This document shows positions 25,015 through 38,060 of a stretch of DNA of 53,700 nt, piece after piece. This stretch comes from Didymodactylos carnosus (lineage: Eukaryota > Rotifera > Eurotatoria > Philodinida > Philodinidae): positions 1 to 53,700 of the forward strand of contig CAJNOQ010000357.1 of the NCBI GenBank assembly GCA_905250885.1, given 5' to 3'. The notes under the pieces were generated by a model. It worked only from the letters and a program-made list of their open reading frames with translations. It was not told where the DNA came from and did no database searches. The translations under genes were made by a program, and so were the position numbers. Each line of letters starts with the position of its first letter. The stretch's first letter is position 1.

Positions 25015-28000
25015 TCAATAGTCATCATGATTATATCTTCGAGGAGTTGTTGATGCTTCTTGAACCGCTGGATGATCAAAATAATCTGGTGGTGGTATAG
25101 TAATAATTGTATCTTCATCATTTAAAAATTCTTCTTCATCGTCATCAAAGTAACTATTGTATGGATGACGATAACTTTCTTGATGAGGTAATGACCGCTG
25201 GTGTTGTTCTTGATGATCTGTTATTTCAAGTACATTTGGATTAGCTATCAGGGTACGAGCTGAAGATGGTGGTGGTGAAAGTGTAGCTAATTCAACATCC
25301 ATTTCTTTTAATAGATCAACCGCTTCTTGTGTTGATATACCATCTAATTTTGTACCCGGTTTCAATTTATATTTTCGATGTTTTTCAAATAATTTTGTAC
25401 TAGCTAAAATTTCAATAAATGTACCCCAACGATGTAATAACATTGTTAAAAATTGGACTAATAAGCACGCAGAAAAAAATGTCATAAATAATAAACCTAA
25501 TGCTTGCACTTTTTGTCCTGGACGATTATATACACGACCTAAATCAATCATAAATTCACTAAATTTTCCTGAGACATATTCACATTGAAATTGTGAGATA
25601 ATCCATAGAGCATTCAACATAAAGAAAGCAAAACCGGCATTGTTTCGTAAATCAATTAAATTACGTTTAATACGTTTTTCTTCCTCAGGATCTTTATCTA
25701 ATGGTGATAAATATTTTTCTAATAATTGTTTCCAAAAAGTAATTTCAGTGGTATTCAAAAAACCAATTGATCCTGAGCCTAGCCACGGTAATTCAGACCA
25801 ATATGGATTATACATATAATTTCGAGTTATTAACAATGTTGAATTAGGTACCCCAGTCGATAACGGTTCTGATACTATTGATGATGTAGGTACCATATTT
25901 GTTTCTGACATTGCATCCTGTTGACGAGGAGTTGCAGGTGTAGTAGAAACTACAAAGAAAATAAAGTTATACTTTTGATATTATAAAATGGCACGTAACA
26001 GTTACCATTTAAGCGATTCGGTGTCTGAATATTATTATTGAAAACCGATTGTTTTTCTTTTGTGTCACTAACGTTGTCTAATCTATCGACAATTTTTTGT
26101 AAAAGTAATTCTTGTTTTCTCGCTGTTGGCCGAAAAATTTGTTGAAATGCATCACCAATATGAGAAATTAAACCTTTTTGTCCTTGTTGTCCATCACTGC
26201 CTCCCCAAAAGAGATTAGCTATTACATCTGATTTACGTTTTTTTTTGGCATCTAAAAACACAAGTAACTATTACAAATTATCACTACTTCTATTCGAATA
26301 CGGTGATTTCTCAAACGAGAACAATTTCAAATGATGCACTCTTGAAGGAGAACATTTTGTTCACATTTACTTTCAAAGGAGAACAATTATAAATGTAGAA
26401 GATAACAGATTATAATATAAGCTAATTAAGAAACGTCTTAAAGAGCAAAAACGAAAAAAAAATACTGTAGCTGTGAAGTGGGGTGTTAATTCTAATGGAA
26501 AGTAGGATCTGAAAGCTGAAGAAAATATTTAGACCAATTCAAAACAATAAAAGGTTTTAAGATCGTCAATATCGTGCACGTTCAATCTTGTAAAAGACAT
26601 GAATTTTGCAAAGCATTATCGTTATTGAGATACAAAAAGTTTTATTACCACTTTTGCTACTTGCTGCTGAAGATATTAATGAAGATGACTATAAGTCGTT
26701 ATTGTATAAAATGGATGATTCTCGCCTCTGTACGCGTAAGACTGATGATGCTGAATCATGGTATTTTACTGACTAAGTTGTAGGATTAACATCGCTTCTG
26801 TTGTTATGATCAAATAGATTATTCAAGTGTATTGAATTAATAGTAAATTGTTGTGCGTCAATAGTAGTCAATCCAATGCGATGTAGCTGTGAAGAAGTTG
26901 AAAATGAAATAATCCATGCTAAATAACAATATTTGTGTGGGCCTATAGGTTTTAAAGAGTATTTTGATGTGTCTTCTTAAAACCGTGTTATAGAATATTG
27001 TATACTTTATCAAATGATCTTTTAAAAGACGAAGTTTTGGACGCTGATGCTTGAATATTTAGTTTGAGTTCTTGTCTATCTGCTCGAATAAATATATCTA
27101 TTGAATCTCGCATATAAACCATATACGTTAGCATGTATTAAGGTGGCTAATTGTTCTCCTTCGACAATACATGATTTAAAAATGTTCTCCTTAAAGAGTA
27201 AGTCTATGAATTGTTCTCATTCAAGATGTCGCGTCCAGATACCAACCTTCTATTTGTTCAACATGTTGAATTGGTTTCTTTTTTACTGTTTCTGTTTCTC
27301 TAGTTCCCCACGAGACAACATGCAGGTTGCACAATGCATAAGTAACTAAAAACAAGTAGCCACCTGGTAACGTAACCAAATAGAGAAAACCATGTAATAA
27401 ATTTAATATTTCCGATGGATGAAGTAAACCAGTGACCATAAACACAAGAGCAACAATTGGTAAAAATACAGCACTTGGACTTAATACTTGTGCTTTAAAT
27501 ATTTGTGCAGCTGTTGCAACAAGTACCATCGACATAACAAGAGCATAAACAGCTAAGAAAATAATATTAGTATAATAAATGAATGGATCTAAAATGAGTA
27601 GTCGCAGCGTACCTGTCATAAACGCTCCAATAGCTATTTGTGTATTGACTTTTGTCTTTAAACAAATAATAATATAGAAAATGGCTGGTGTAACGGCTAA
27701 CGTATATGATTCGGCTAATGTTAAACTTGAAAATACAGTTCTTAACGCTGATGCTATTGTTAACAAAATTGTTCCTGGACCGAGAATGGTAGATACAAAT
27801 AAAACTGCTTGATAAAACATAAATAACTTTGATACATTGTCATTAACATGAGTTGTATGACGAGAATCTTTTAATAAATCAATTATATTTGCCATTGTTG
27901 ATGGCATCCATCGACGACGCTGATTAAAAAATTCATGAAATGTTTCAGGTGCATGAGTTAAAGCATCGGATGCTGCACAATATTCAATACGATAACCTTG

Positions 28001-31000
28001 TTGTAACAGTAACGTTGTTAACCAACGATCTTCGCCTAAATAAAGCAATTATGAATCTTTGACCACAATAATTATTTTCACTTACCTTGATCATATTGAA
28101 CATAATGAAATGCTTCTGTTGATTTATCAGCATAACGTCTCATGACATTATCATCCATTAATGATGAACCGCGAAATAATGAAAAGCAGCCAGGACAACA
28201 CAAAACACTTCCCAGTTTATGTTCGGCTGCTTTTTGAAGCCAATGACCAACAGCATATTCAAATTGTTGATACCACACAATCGGACCATCACCAGTCGGA
28301 TGAATTCGACCACATGCAGCAGCTACTTTTGGATTTTTCCTCATACGATCAACCAAAAGTAGAACAGCTTCAGGTCTAAAAAACAGGAAAAGATGCAAAA
28401 TTCGATATTCTAGTTATCTATTTTCTTTTACTTAAAATCAACATCGCCATCTAATGCCAATACAAAAGTATTTTGAACCTAAAAGAAATAAATCATTAGA
28501 ATTAGTGAGACAACAACATAAATAATCCAACCAATATTTTCTTTTCTTCGGGTAAGTTTTTTAAAAAATCACTAAAACCAATAAAATCTGTTTCTGTTCG
28601 TGGTGCATGATGAGATAAATTATGTCCTGGTTTCCGTCTCAATAATTTAAATGATAATAAATAATACATGTACATGACCTTAAAAATTCATAAGATTTCA
28701 AATTTCGATTGAAAAAATAAAATATCTTTCTCTATACCTGACTCCAACGTTTTTTGTGACGAATTAAATCTTTATCTTTCATATGTACGATCAGACGATT
28801 TTTTCCAGGTAAAATCCACACAAGACGTCCACCGTATGGTGTCGGAATTTTAATTGGATCATCTAAAACTCTTTCAACACCGTGCACATAACTAAAGAAC
28901 GAAAATGAATTAAATTTCGAAAAAATTTGTTTGATTCCGAAATAACTTACGCTCCAGCCACATTGACAACAGATACAAATTGTTTAACGTAGCGATTTGG
29001 AATTCTGTTTTCTAATTCGTCATCTTCAAATGCATCGTCAAATAAAATATGAGCTTCAAAACGATAATAATCTGGATCAATCACACGCAAATGTTTTTGA
29101 ACGGAACGACGAGCATGCTGATCAGAATCGATTCTATAATAAAGTAAAACGTCTAAAAAGACATATGTATGTTCATTATCTGTAAATTTACCGAAATATT
29201 GATTTGAGAAGTTGTGCCATTTCATCTAAAACATACGTAAATTAAATAGTTAGTTAGTTTACGAATCAAATGATGGATCAATTAAGAGAGAGAGAGAGTG
29301 ATATATGAATAGAGCCTACTTGTTGTTTCATGCCACATTGTTGCACAAACATAAATCATTGGTACAGGAAATTTTCGTTCACCTTGTATATCTGGTTCAA
29401 CATTATCTAAAAAGAAACATTAATTTAGTCTATTAATTAACAAAATACGTAAAACATACCTTTCATTTCTGTTTCATCTTTTCGTGTTTTATTCAATAAT
29501 AAATTTTGTTCAACAATAGGTGACTCATAAAATGGTACAATAAACAACCTATATAATTCAAAATAAAGAATTTTAATAAATGATTGCTGTGTGCTCTAGT
29601 TCTTCATTAATATATCTGATTGGTAGGGATCATTATAACATCTAAAACATTTAGCTGTTATGGTATACTAGCTCGAAATGAGTGACTCTTATTTTACAGA
29701 TACCATTGTACACTATTAATGAAATGGTTGACTAACAGAAGGAACACTATTCTTCTTCCTAAGAACTATTACAATTATCATGCTAAATGTTTTTGAGACA
29801 AACACGCATAACCATACTTATGTATCATTGCCAAACGTTCTGAATTCGGAAACCAAACGTGACTAGTTATCCACATTCTCGAAAGCCATAAAAGTAGAAA
29901 GCCGATTAATGAAATTGGCAAAAGTTTTGAACCCAATACTATTAATAAAAATAATTAAAAAACATTAAAAAAACGAAAGCATCTTCTTTTACTTTGTGGT
30001 TTATCTACATAAAATAGACGTCCAACGGGTATAATATCAGTGTTGAAGCCGTTAACAAAGAATAAAACACTGTACGTAACTAATGATGATATTGTTAACG
30101 GTAATGAAAAGCCAAAACATTGCATTAATACCTAGAATGAACAAATATTTTCAGTTAGTAATAATTTATATCGAAAAACATTTTTGTCTTAATCAGTTGA
30201 GAGTTTTATGTACATACTTTACAAGCTATTCTTCCTGTATAATAACAGACACATGATGATATAATTTGAACAATCATTGGTAGATAAACTTCATAGGATA
30301 CTTTAAAAATGTCTTCTTTTACTGAATAACCACCTACTGTTGTTTTCGTTGTATAGTTTCCCATTGTGATATTTTTAAATAAATTAAAATAAGCTTTTTT
30401 TGGAATTGTTGATGGCAAAAAATAGTAAGTAGCTGCCACAATGATGATTATTTTCCAAATACTTGCTGTTATATATACTTTTGGCCGTGTTTTTTTCAAT
30501 AGATGAATTGCTCGCAATAAACGATCACTAATACGATGTTTTGGATGACGTACAACAGCAAAACTTTCCCAGTATCCAAATGAAATTAATAATAATGATA
30601 ATGGTAGTGACCATAAAAGATCTTTTTTTGATTTTGATAATGTTCGAAATTGTTCATTATTATAATAATAGAGAATATATGGAATGAAACAAACACACTA
30701 AAACAATATACGAATCTTAGAGTATCATCATCTAAAATAAAGATTCACATACCGATTGCATTATAAGAGTCATAACATCAACAGCTAATGTCAGCGTTCT
30801 CAACGTACGATTTAGATCTCGGCGAGATGCAAATAACAATTTTAATAATGCCGGAATAAAACAAACACCGTTCATAATAAATAAACCCGTAACATTATCA
30901 ACAACTGTTAAAACTTTGAATACAAATAATGCTAGACCACAGGTATGTAATGATTCCATTATGTGCACCTAAATAACAATCATAATTCAAATTTAAAGCA

Positions 31001-31590
31001 TTATTAAAATAAAAATTGTTTATTAATGTTTACCCATATAAACAATAGAAATGGAGGTGATTTTTTGACATAAAATAATGACAATGATACACTGTAAATA
31101 AATGTTAGAATGTATGGAACAATTAATGTTAAAACAAGTAATAGTTGCCATCGTATGATATATTCATTTGGCTGAAAAATTAATAGGGAAACAAAATATT
31201 GTAATTTTAAAGTAGCACAGGATATGTGCATCTACCTGATTGGTTTTCTTGTAAGCATTAATCATTGTAAATAAACTTAATTTGCTTACAACAGATGAAC
31301 AAACAACAATTAAGAAGAATATGACATAAACTAATAGTTTAACAATTCGTCGAAAACCAAAAATACGTTCACGATTAATAATTTGTTCCAATTCATAATG
31401 ACGTGATGTTACATGGGCAACGTCCCACCAGTACGTTTTATCTTTGTTGATAGTTTTATTGTTATCAATTCTGAAATAGAAAAAAAGGTCAGATTTCTCC
31501 GTATTTATAAAACACGACAAAAAAAAAGAATGTGATTTACCTGGAGGAACCAGCTTGTGACGAGCGATTGCCACCCGGAATGCCAGACAT
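25015..31590 (-). CDS. Chitin synthase (metazoan type), complete
   Basis: Makes chitin from UDP-GlcNAc at the plasma membrane (family 2 glycosyltransferase). Eighteen exons, 5' to 3': 31590-31541, 31470-31236, 31171-31034, 30968-30753, 30697-30218, 30131-29993, 29938-29818, 29548-29460, 29406-29320, 29225-29192, 29133-28951, 28891-28738, 28678-28532, 28478-28432, 28375-28086, 28035-27247, 26251-26006, 25949-25015. They total 4380 nt, or 1459 residues, normal for animal enzymes. Eight or nine N-terminal membrane spans end at ITSHVWFPNSERLA. Catalytic landmarks are CATMWHET (about 510), ARRSVQKHLRVIDPDYY, TPYGGRLVWILPGK, ALDGDVDF (699-706), GEDRW (804-808), QRRRW (842-846) and SWGTRE (1045-1050). 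Several C-terminal spans, a Lys/Glu-rich segment and a His/Asp-rich tail follow. Two donors (28531 and 27246) are GTTGG, less usual. Most introns are 50-100 nt; the 995-nt one contains a transposon. A 3' acceptor lies one base before the ATG. Confidence 0.95.
26301..27233. mobile_element. Non-autonomous TIR transposon inside a chitin synthase intron
   Basis: The left end (about 26301-26388) and right end (about 27147-27233) are inverted repeats of each other. Both show the series GAGAACAATT, ACTCTT-AAGGAGAACATTTT and AAGGAGAACAATTA in the same order. Outer limits are approximate because similarity fades to CG-GA-TCT-type matches, and no target duplication could be fixed. The interior holds no recognisable transposase. 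Without it the host intron (26252-27246) would be about 60 nt, the usual size in this gene. Confidence 0.75.
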
Positions 31591-31591
31591 T

Positions 31592-34065
31592 CTAAAATAA
31601 AACAGACATACTACACTTCTCATAAGTAAGATAATTCCTACAGCGAATTCAAATAAGTGCTAGATATGAGGTAAAACATCTTAGATCATGATACAGTAAG
31701 AAGATTGAATTCTTTAGAGACGATTGTCTGTAATAAAAGAAAGATTTTAAATTATCTAGTTGGTATCTAGCCACTATTTATGACCCTGTGGATCACTACA
31801 GCCGAAGATTTCATTGGTGTAGCTATAATGTTCTTTGAAATCAGTACGACAAACACTGTTCTTCACCATGTAATGCAAGTTAATAAGGTTTTTCTATTTG
31901 AAAAAATGTGAAGTAGAACGCTAGTTAAAAGAAAAAAAGGCAAAGATCAAGAACGATAAATATCTATCTATCATTGTACGTAGACAAAAATAACTTCCAT
32001 ACATAAAATTGTCGATATACAGTCAGATACAACGTATAACTTCAAACTTTTCAATAATGACGTCAGTATACGAAAAGAAGACGGATCTCTGTCAATATTA
32101 TGGACGTATTACAAGCTTTTTATTCACAAACAGCAAAGCTAACAAGTGCAAAATTAAAACATACTACGTAAAAATCTGTTCAGTGTAATAAATTCATTTA
32201 AACATCGGAAATGAAAAGCGTTTAGAAAGAAAACACTGAACTGAATTGAGTACATATTGCTCATACACATGCACCAAACCCTTTTTAAAGTCATAAGTTG
32301 AAAATTTGCACAAGAAGCATTTCGTATATTTCAGTTTGTTGTCAGATTTTAACAGCTTCGATTGAACTCTGATTTGATCTTAAGTTCAATATAAAAATAG
32401 AAATTTTACTTCATCTGCGTTCAGAAGAGTGTAACAAGTAATAACGTAAGTATTTTACGGCAGATAAATTAGCAAAGTGAGTAGATACATCATCTATCTT
32501 CTTCACTCACAGAGTTTTAGACACTTTACAATATGCATAACATTTAGTTTTGAATCGATCAGCTCAATAAAACTTTTTCTCTCTAATAAGTGTATTAAAT
32601 TTTCGAAGTTTGTACTTATATCATTATATACCAATATAATTTTCTTAATCTCAACGCACTCTAAATGGTTGTTTGTCGTATGTTTTTTTGTATTTACGCT
32701 AATTGCGGTTTTTTCACAATCAATCTCACTATATATAAAACTGTTACCATAACGACCATCTCCTGCCTATACTTTATGTAACCTCACTTAAATACAACTC
32801 CCAGTTTTACGTACTTAACTAATTGTGCTACAACATAATTTTATCCCTATATAATTAGCCTGTGGAATACATTGCCAAATGGAATTAACAATTCACACCA
32901 GTGAACTGCGTTTAAATTTAAAATGGAACAACTCTACATTCAAAAAATTAAAATACATTGTGTTTTCTTTCGTCGTTGGTTAGGATTCAGTCAACTTAAT
33001 AAGGGTCTTGCAAGTCGAAATACCATCACTAATCTGGTGTGCGATTGTGGATATTATTGAATATGTCGTTCACTTCTTTTGTTTTGTTCTAAAAATATTT
33101 CTCAAAGATCAGTACTACTTAGTTTATTTAAAGCAGTTTTCGCTAATATTACCTATAATCATGATTGATCATCTATTGTTAAAGCATATGCTTTAGAGTA
33201 ATCTATTGCTCACTCTAAATCTGTCACAAAAATGGGTAAGCTATCTAATCTCTACTTTAGTGTATTAAATATACAAGACGATTTTACCATAACTGTTTTG
33301 TTATTCTTCAAGTACGTTTGTATGTGGTAGTAAGTCGTGTTCTATGGCAGATTCCCTCTTATTCAATATATTCATAAGTTATGACGGTGCTAGTATCTTT
33401 GTTTTCGCTTAGATATTTTTTGTGCCCATGTTTCCTACAACCAGTGTCTATTATTTATTCAACTGGTTCTTTCCATCTCCTTTTTATGTTTTAAACATTG
33501 TGCAAGTCCACACAACATGTAATTAATTTTTATCCCGATTTGTTGTTTAATTAGGTTTTGATTAAATAAGAATAATTTAGAGAATAAGCACTTCAAAGTA
33601 ACTAAAACTAAATATAGCACGATATGATGGTAGATGTTACTAGCCTACAAGTACTAACTTTTAATGAAATAGTTGAAGTCGCCTGTCAACACGTATAAAT
33701 ACTAGAAAACGTTTCATAATTCGAATTAATATATTTTCGTTGATTAATTCTCGATTTTGCACACTGTCATTTGATTGATCAGTGAACTAAATTGCAATCG
33801 ATGTTTTGGAAAATTTTTTTATTCTATATCTGGATACTGATCTGTCATACTATTTGTAGTACATACGTTTCTTTTTTCTAAAATGCTGCGATGTAGCCTT
33901 TTCCATTATTTCACCAACCTGAGCAAAAACCACTATAATTCGTTCATTCATTCTATAGAAATTGGAAAAAGTCGCGCGTTCGTTCAAGAAAAATGCTTGT
34001 GGCTCCTGTGATGTTTTGTATTTTTCACCTATTTCACCTGCACAAAATCAATAACTTCTGGTAGA
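31592..34065. other. Upstream flank of chitin synthase, no gene seen
   Basis: AT-rich sequence with several short frames (32477-32752, 33008-33196) that are hydrophobic but lack start context, motif or splice-framed continuation. It presumably contains the chitin synthase promoter. No 5' UTR exon donor was identified. Confidence 0.5.
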
Positions 34066-34073
34066 TCTGTTAC

Positions 34074-36658
34074 CAGAGGCGGCGGAACCACTAGGCTGGA
34101 TAAGGCCTTTTCTCGAGACATAAAGTTTTTCGAGAAAGTGCAGTTTTCCGTAATAAGAGTTTTCGTAACAAGAACAAGCAAGCAAACAAGAAAATACTTT
34201 TTTGAGTTCAATTCGTCAAAATAAAATGTCAGCTCAAGCTCCATGAATCCAAGCTGTTTTGACTCAGACTCCAAAAACAGTGACGTTCCCAGCAAAAAGG
34301 CCAAAAAACGGATAAAGTTTGCGCTAGACTAATCAAAGTAAATTTGTTTGAAAAACGTGGCATATCTATGTGATTAGAGGATCACTATATTTTGAACAAA
34401 AGACAATATGTATTTAGAGGTTTCTTGGCGTTTCTGATGCCAAAAGTTAACATTTTATCCTGATCCAGTCCTCTGTCCTCACTACACATATCTCATGTTA
34501 GTCTCTGCGTTTAAGATCACTGAAAAAAAGCAGAGTTTAATACACGCAGCCAAACGTCTTTTGGTCTTTTAATCAGATAAATGAGGCCTTTCTGTCAATG
34601 TAGCCAAGTATTATCTAAATAACATAATGCTAAATTCAAAATTCTACATCAAAATAGGGTAAGGCTTAAGCCTTACCCAGCCTAGTGGTTCCGCCGCCTC
34701 TGTCTGCTCTCGTATACATTAAACGACAAAACTGAAAAATCGTACAGTATATATACTAAAAATAGAGAAAAAAGAGTAGTCAAAACATAGAAAGAGAGTA
34801 AAATCCAGTAAATATATAATGACTGCTATCAAAACTATATCCAAAAAGAAAGAAAAGCGCGTACCCTGCCATGTGAGAAGAAAATCCCGTGCTTTGACAC
34901 TTGCGAAAGTAAAAAAGTAAAGGAACTAAACATAGGACTAGTGCACGAAGTCTCTGGACTTAACAAGCGCGAAAAAGTTTTGCTGCGATTTCAATAAAAC
35001 TCTGCGTTTTTTTCAGGGATTGTAAATACAGAGACTAAAATGAGATATATACGGTGGTGCTAGAAGACTGGATTGGGTTAAGTACAGAATGCTAACTTTT
35101 TGCATCAGGGACGCCAAAAAGCCTCGAAATGTAAATTGTCTTTTGTTCGAAATAGCGAAGTAATGCTTCTAACGGGTGTACCATAAAGAATGATCATATT
35201 AGTATTTTCTGAATCCCATCTCTGTCAAAGTTGATCGCCAAGTCTCAATCTTTTTTTAAAAAGACTCCTCATTCAATTCTCTACACAAAACATATTGAAC
35301 ATTTCTATATATAGAGGAAATATGGGAAAGCTTCTATATCGATTACTGTCAAACCCAAAGCGAAAGCGCAACCAAAAAGTATTTATTTTGAATGCGGTGC
35401 TATGCGTCAAAGTGGAATCGAAATGTATTTTCTGGTGCTTCTGAATGTCACATTTCTTTTCTTGTATCATAAGTTCGCTATAAACCTTTTTTCTATCACG
35501 AACGAAGATTTTACTAAAAGTAAAAAATCGGGAAAAGGTGATTTCTTCGCCTTGCATAGAAACGAAATTGGACTGTTCGACTTTCTCTGTTCGGATGTAA
35601 CAGATGAATTATTTTGCTTTAAGATAAACTAGACCCAACCAGAGATGGGCGAGTCAAGCCATTTTTCGAGTCGAGTCGAGTCCGAGTCATTTCGTAGCGG
35701 CTTCAAGTCGAGTCGAGTCGAGTCATCAGCGTTCTCGAGTCGAGTCGAGTCGAGTCAAGATATTTTTGCCATTTTTTCGTTTTCGGTTTATTTTTATAAA
35801 GAAAATTAACAAGTTTTTTGTGACACAATATTTAGTTCCTAGTTCTTAATTCACGAAAAAAACAAAGTCCTACATGAAATGAAATGACACAAGTACTATA
35901 GATTTATCAACAAAACAAGAACATCAAAATCAACTATTCTGACGAATAAGTGAAAATTTAATCTGATGAGTTGTGATTTTTTTATAAGAGCAAATTAAAT
36001 TTTTTTTTAATGAATGACTCGAGTCAAACAGTCGAGTCAACGTCACCCAATCTTCGAGTCCGAGTCGAGTCCGAGTCATTAAAAAAAGGTGACTCGAGTC
36101 CGAGTCATGACTCGGACTCGCCCATCTCTGGACCCAACATCATAATGTTTGACAAATTTTTCAAAATGCCTCAAAACTGCAGTTAGAAAATGATGGTTTT
36201 GAGCAAAATCGCTAAAAGAAAAAAAATCATCCTGCGACTGCGTGAGCCTATGAAGGGTCTTAAATATAGTATATAAAGAAATGTTCAATATGTTTTGGGT
36301 AGAGAATTAAATGAGGAATCTTTTATAAAAAAAGATTGAGACTTGGCGATCAACTTTGAAAGAGATATTCAAAAAATACTAATCGGGTTATTCTTTATGC
36401 GACACTCATTAATTATATATATATTCCACGTTTTTGAAACAAATATGCTTTTCTTCGATTAGTCTAGCGCAAACGTTTTCCTCATTTTCGTCCTTTTTAC
36501 TGAAAACTTCACTTGTTTTGGAGTCTGAATAAAAAAATGTTGGATTCTGGTTGCTACGAAAACTTTTACGAAAAACTGCATCTTCCAAAAAAACTTTCTA
36601 GATCCGCTGCTGCCTTACCGTGTCCTTTACCCCATTTGGAAACGCTCGGCCGTCTCTG
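34074..36658. mobile_element. hAT-like composite element with perfect 8-bp TSD
   Basis: Both ends are flanked by TCTGTTAC (34066-34073 and 36659-36666). The left end reads CAGAGGCGGCGGAACCACTA and the right end, inverted, CAGAGACGGCCGAG, which is the hAT style of terminus. A further inverted end (CCTAGTGGTTCCGCCGCCTCTG) sits inside at about 34681-34702. Three pairs of inverted segments are visible: about 34074-34400 with 36395-36600, about 34405-34570 with 34990-35165, and about 35185-35310 with 36262-36388. They are not in simple hairpin order, so the element is rearranged or nested. No transposase-like frame was recognised. Another MITE is inserted at 35640-36130. Confidence 0.8.
35640..36130. 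mobile_element. hAT-like MITE (CAGAGATGGGC family), copy 2, nested
   Basis: A 491-bp element with ends CAGAGATGGGCGAGTC and, inverted, GACTCGCCCATCTCTG. It is flanked by a perfect 8-bp duplication GACCCAAC (35632-35639 and 36131-36138). The subterminal parts are arrays of the pentamer GAGTC/CGAGT. There is no coding capacity. It is inserted within the larger hAT-like composite, so it arrived later. Confidence 0.92.
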
Positions 36659-36666
36659 TCTGTTAC

Positions 36667-38060
36667 AACAAAAGAGAAAATGAATAACACTGAAGGTTAG
36701 TCAATTCATACTCATTTTATTATTGGCAAACCTACCATTCGCTCCCTGCATTTTTTTCAGTTTATACAATTTACACCACCGATGACGGCAATTTTGATCA
36801 ATCAGCTGTGTGACGATTGAACAAAAAGTTGGAAAACTGTATAATTTATCAATTAACTTTTAGTTTAGTCCGTTAGTTGTTTGAAAGATAAGATGTCAGT
36901 AACTCAAAATTTCAGCAGGATTTCTTTTGATATAGTAAAATGTCAATTTTGCTCTTTATAAAACGGTTTTCCTGAGAAAAACTTCCAAAATATTCAAAAC
37001 TTGAACAATAGGCAAAAATGAGTAAACTTTTCACCTTCATCATTATTTGTCTTTCGAAAATGTCTTCTCGGCTTGCCGATGAAAAGTTGAAGAATGACAG
37101 CAAAATTTAAACTAAAATGACAAAGTTTTAGAACCCGCGTAGCATCCATGGAATGAACACTGCCCATCTTGTAACCTGTCTAATTCCTCTTGTTAATTGA
37201 AGGACTGAGCATTTTTTCTCATTTCATTCTACTCAGTATACCTTTGGGAAAGAAATTACGTATCGGTTTTATTTTATGTTGCTTCGTTGTTGAGAAAATG
37301 GGTTTTTTAATCAACCGCGAGAAATAAAGAAAATTAGAAGTATTTTGCGACTTTTACCATCAAATTTGAATTTGTTGTAAAAGATAATTTGTAAACATTT
37401 TTTTTCTTATTAGCGAAAGATGAGATGGAGATGCTGGACGGATTCTTTTCAGTTCACACTTGAAAAATATGTTTGTTTCGTATGGATTATTGTTGATTTG
37501 TCATATATTTTTATAATAAACGTGATGGTTCTTCTCGTGAACCAAGATGAAACAGTGAATAGCTTATGTTAGCAGATAATTTTCTCTTTTCTTCACATTT
37601 TCGTTCCACAGATTTAGCAGTTGTTGAAAATTATAGAAACGTTTTTTTCCTATTGGGAAAGCCTCGGACGACGTCTAAGCGCAGTCTATTTTACTGGAGA
37701 CACGGCGACTTTCGCATCGGGTGCTTGCATACGTGCAATCTAGTTTGATTTTCACGGCGTATAGAGAAGGCACTTTGGCCTTTCGAATGCTGAAATCAAA
37801 AGTTCAAATATCCTTTCTGTTTCTATTGAAAATCGGCAAACAAGTTAGATGTTGCAGGTATACGAATACTTGTGAGAGACACTTTATGCTGGTTTGCAGG
37901 TGTACGAATACTTGTGAGAGACACTTTATGCTGGTACGCCAGTTTTCGTTTAACCTTCTTCGTCACTTTTGCCCGTAAATAAAGTAGTTATAATTGTAAA
38001 TTAAAATATACAGTAATTGTTTATTCTGAATTAGAAAAAGACTAAGATGAATATTCTAAT
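36667..38060. other. Non-coding DNA with a short tandem duplication
   Basis: No gene was recognised. Short plus-strand frames at 37566-37748 and 37721-37978 overlap the 42-bp duplication and do not look conserved. Confidence 0.5.
37852..37935. repeat. 42-bp tandem duplication
   Basis: Two adjacent copies (37852-37893 and 37894-37935) differ by one base (TTGCAGGTATACG versus TTGCAGGTGTACG). The unit is 14 codons long, so one plus-strand frame passes through both copies. Confidence 0.95.

Noticed and set aside
27221..27246. Stop of the long chitin synthase frame as the protein end
   Set aside because: Splicing at 27246 joins in frame to two further exons with conserved chitin synthase C-terminal text; the frame tail is transposon-derived.
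28161..28379. 72-codon plus-strand frame
   Set aside because: Antisense shadow of a conserved chitin synthase exon.
28947..29225. 92-codon frame as a separate gene
   Set aside because: It reads through a 58-nt intron of chitin synthase in the wrong frame for the first part; splicing restores the conserved enzyme sequence.
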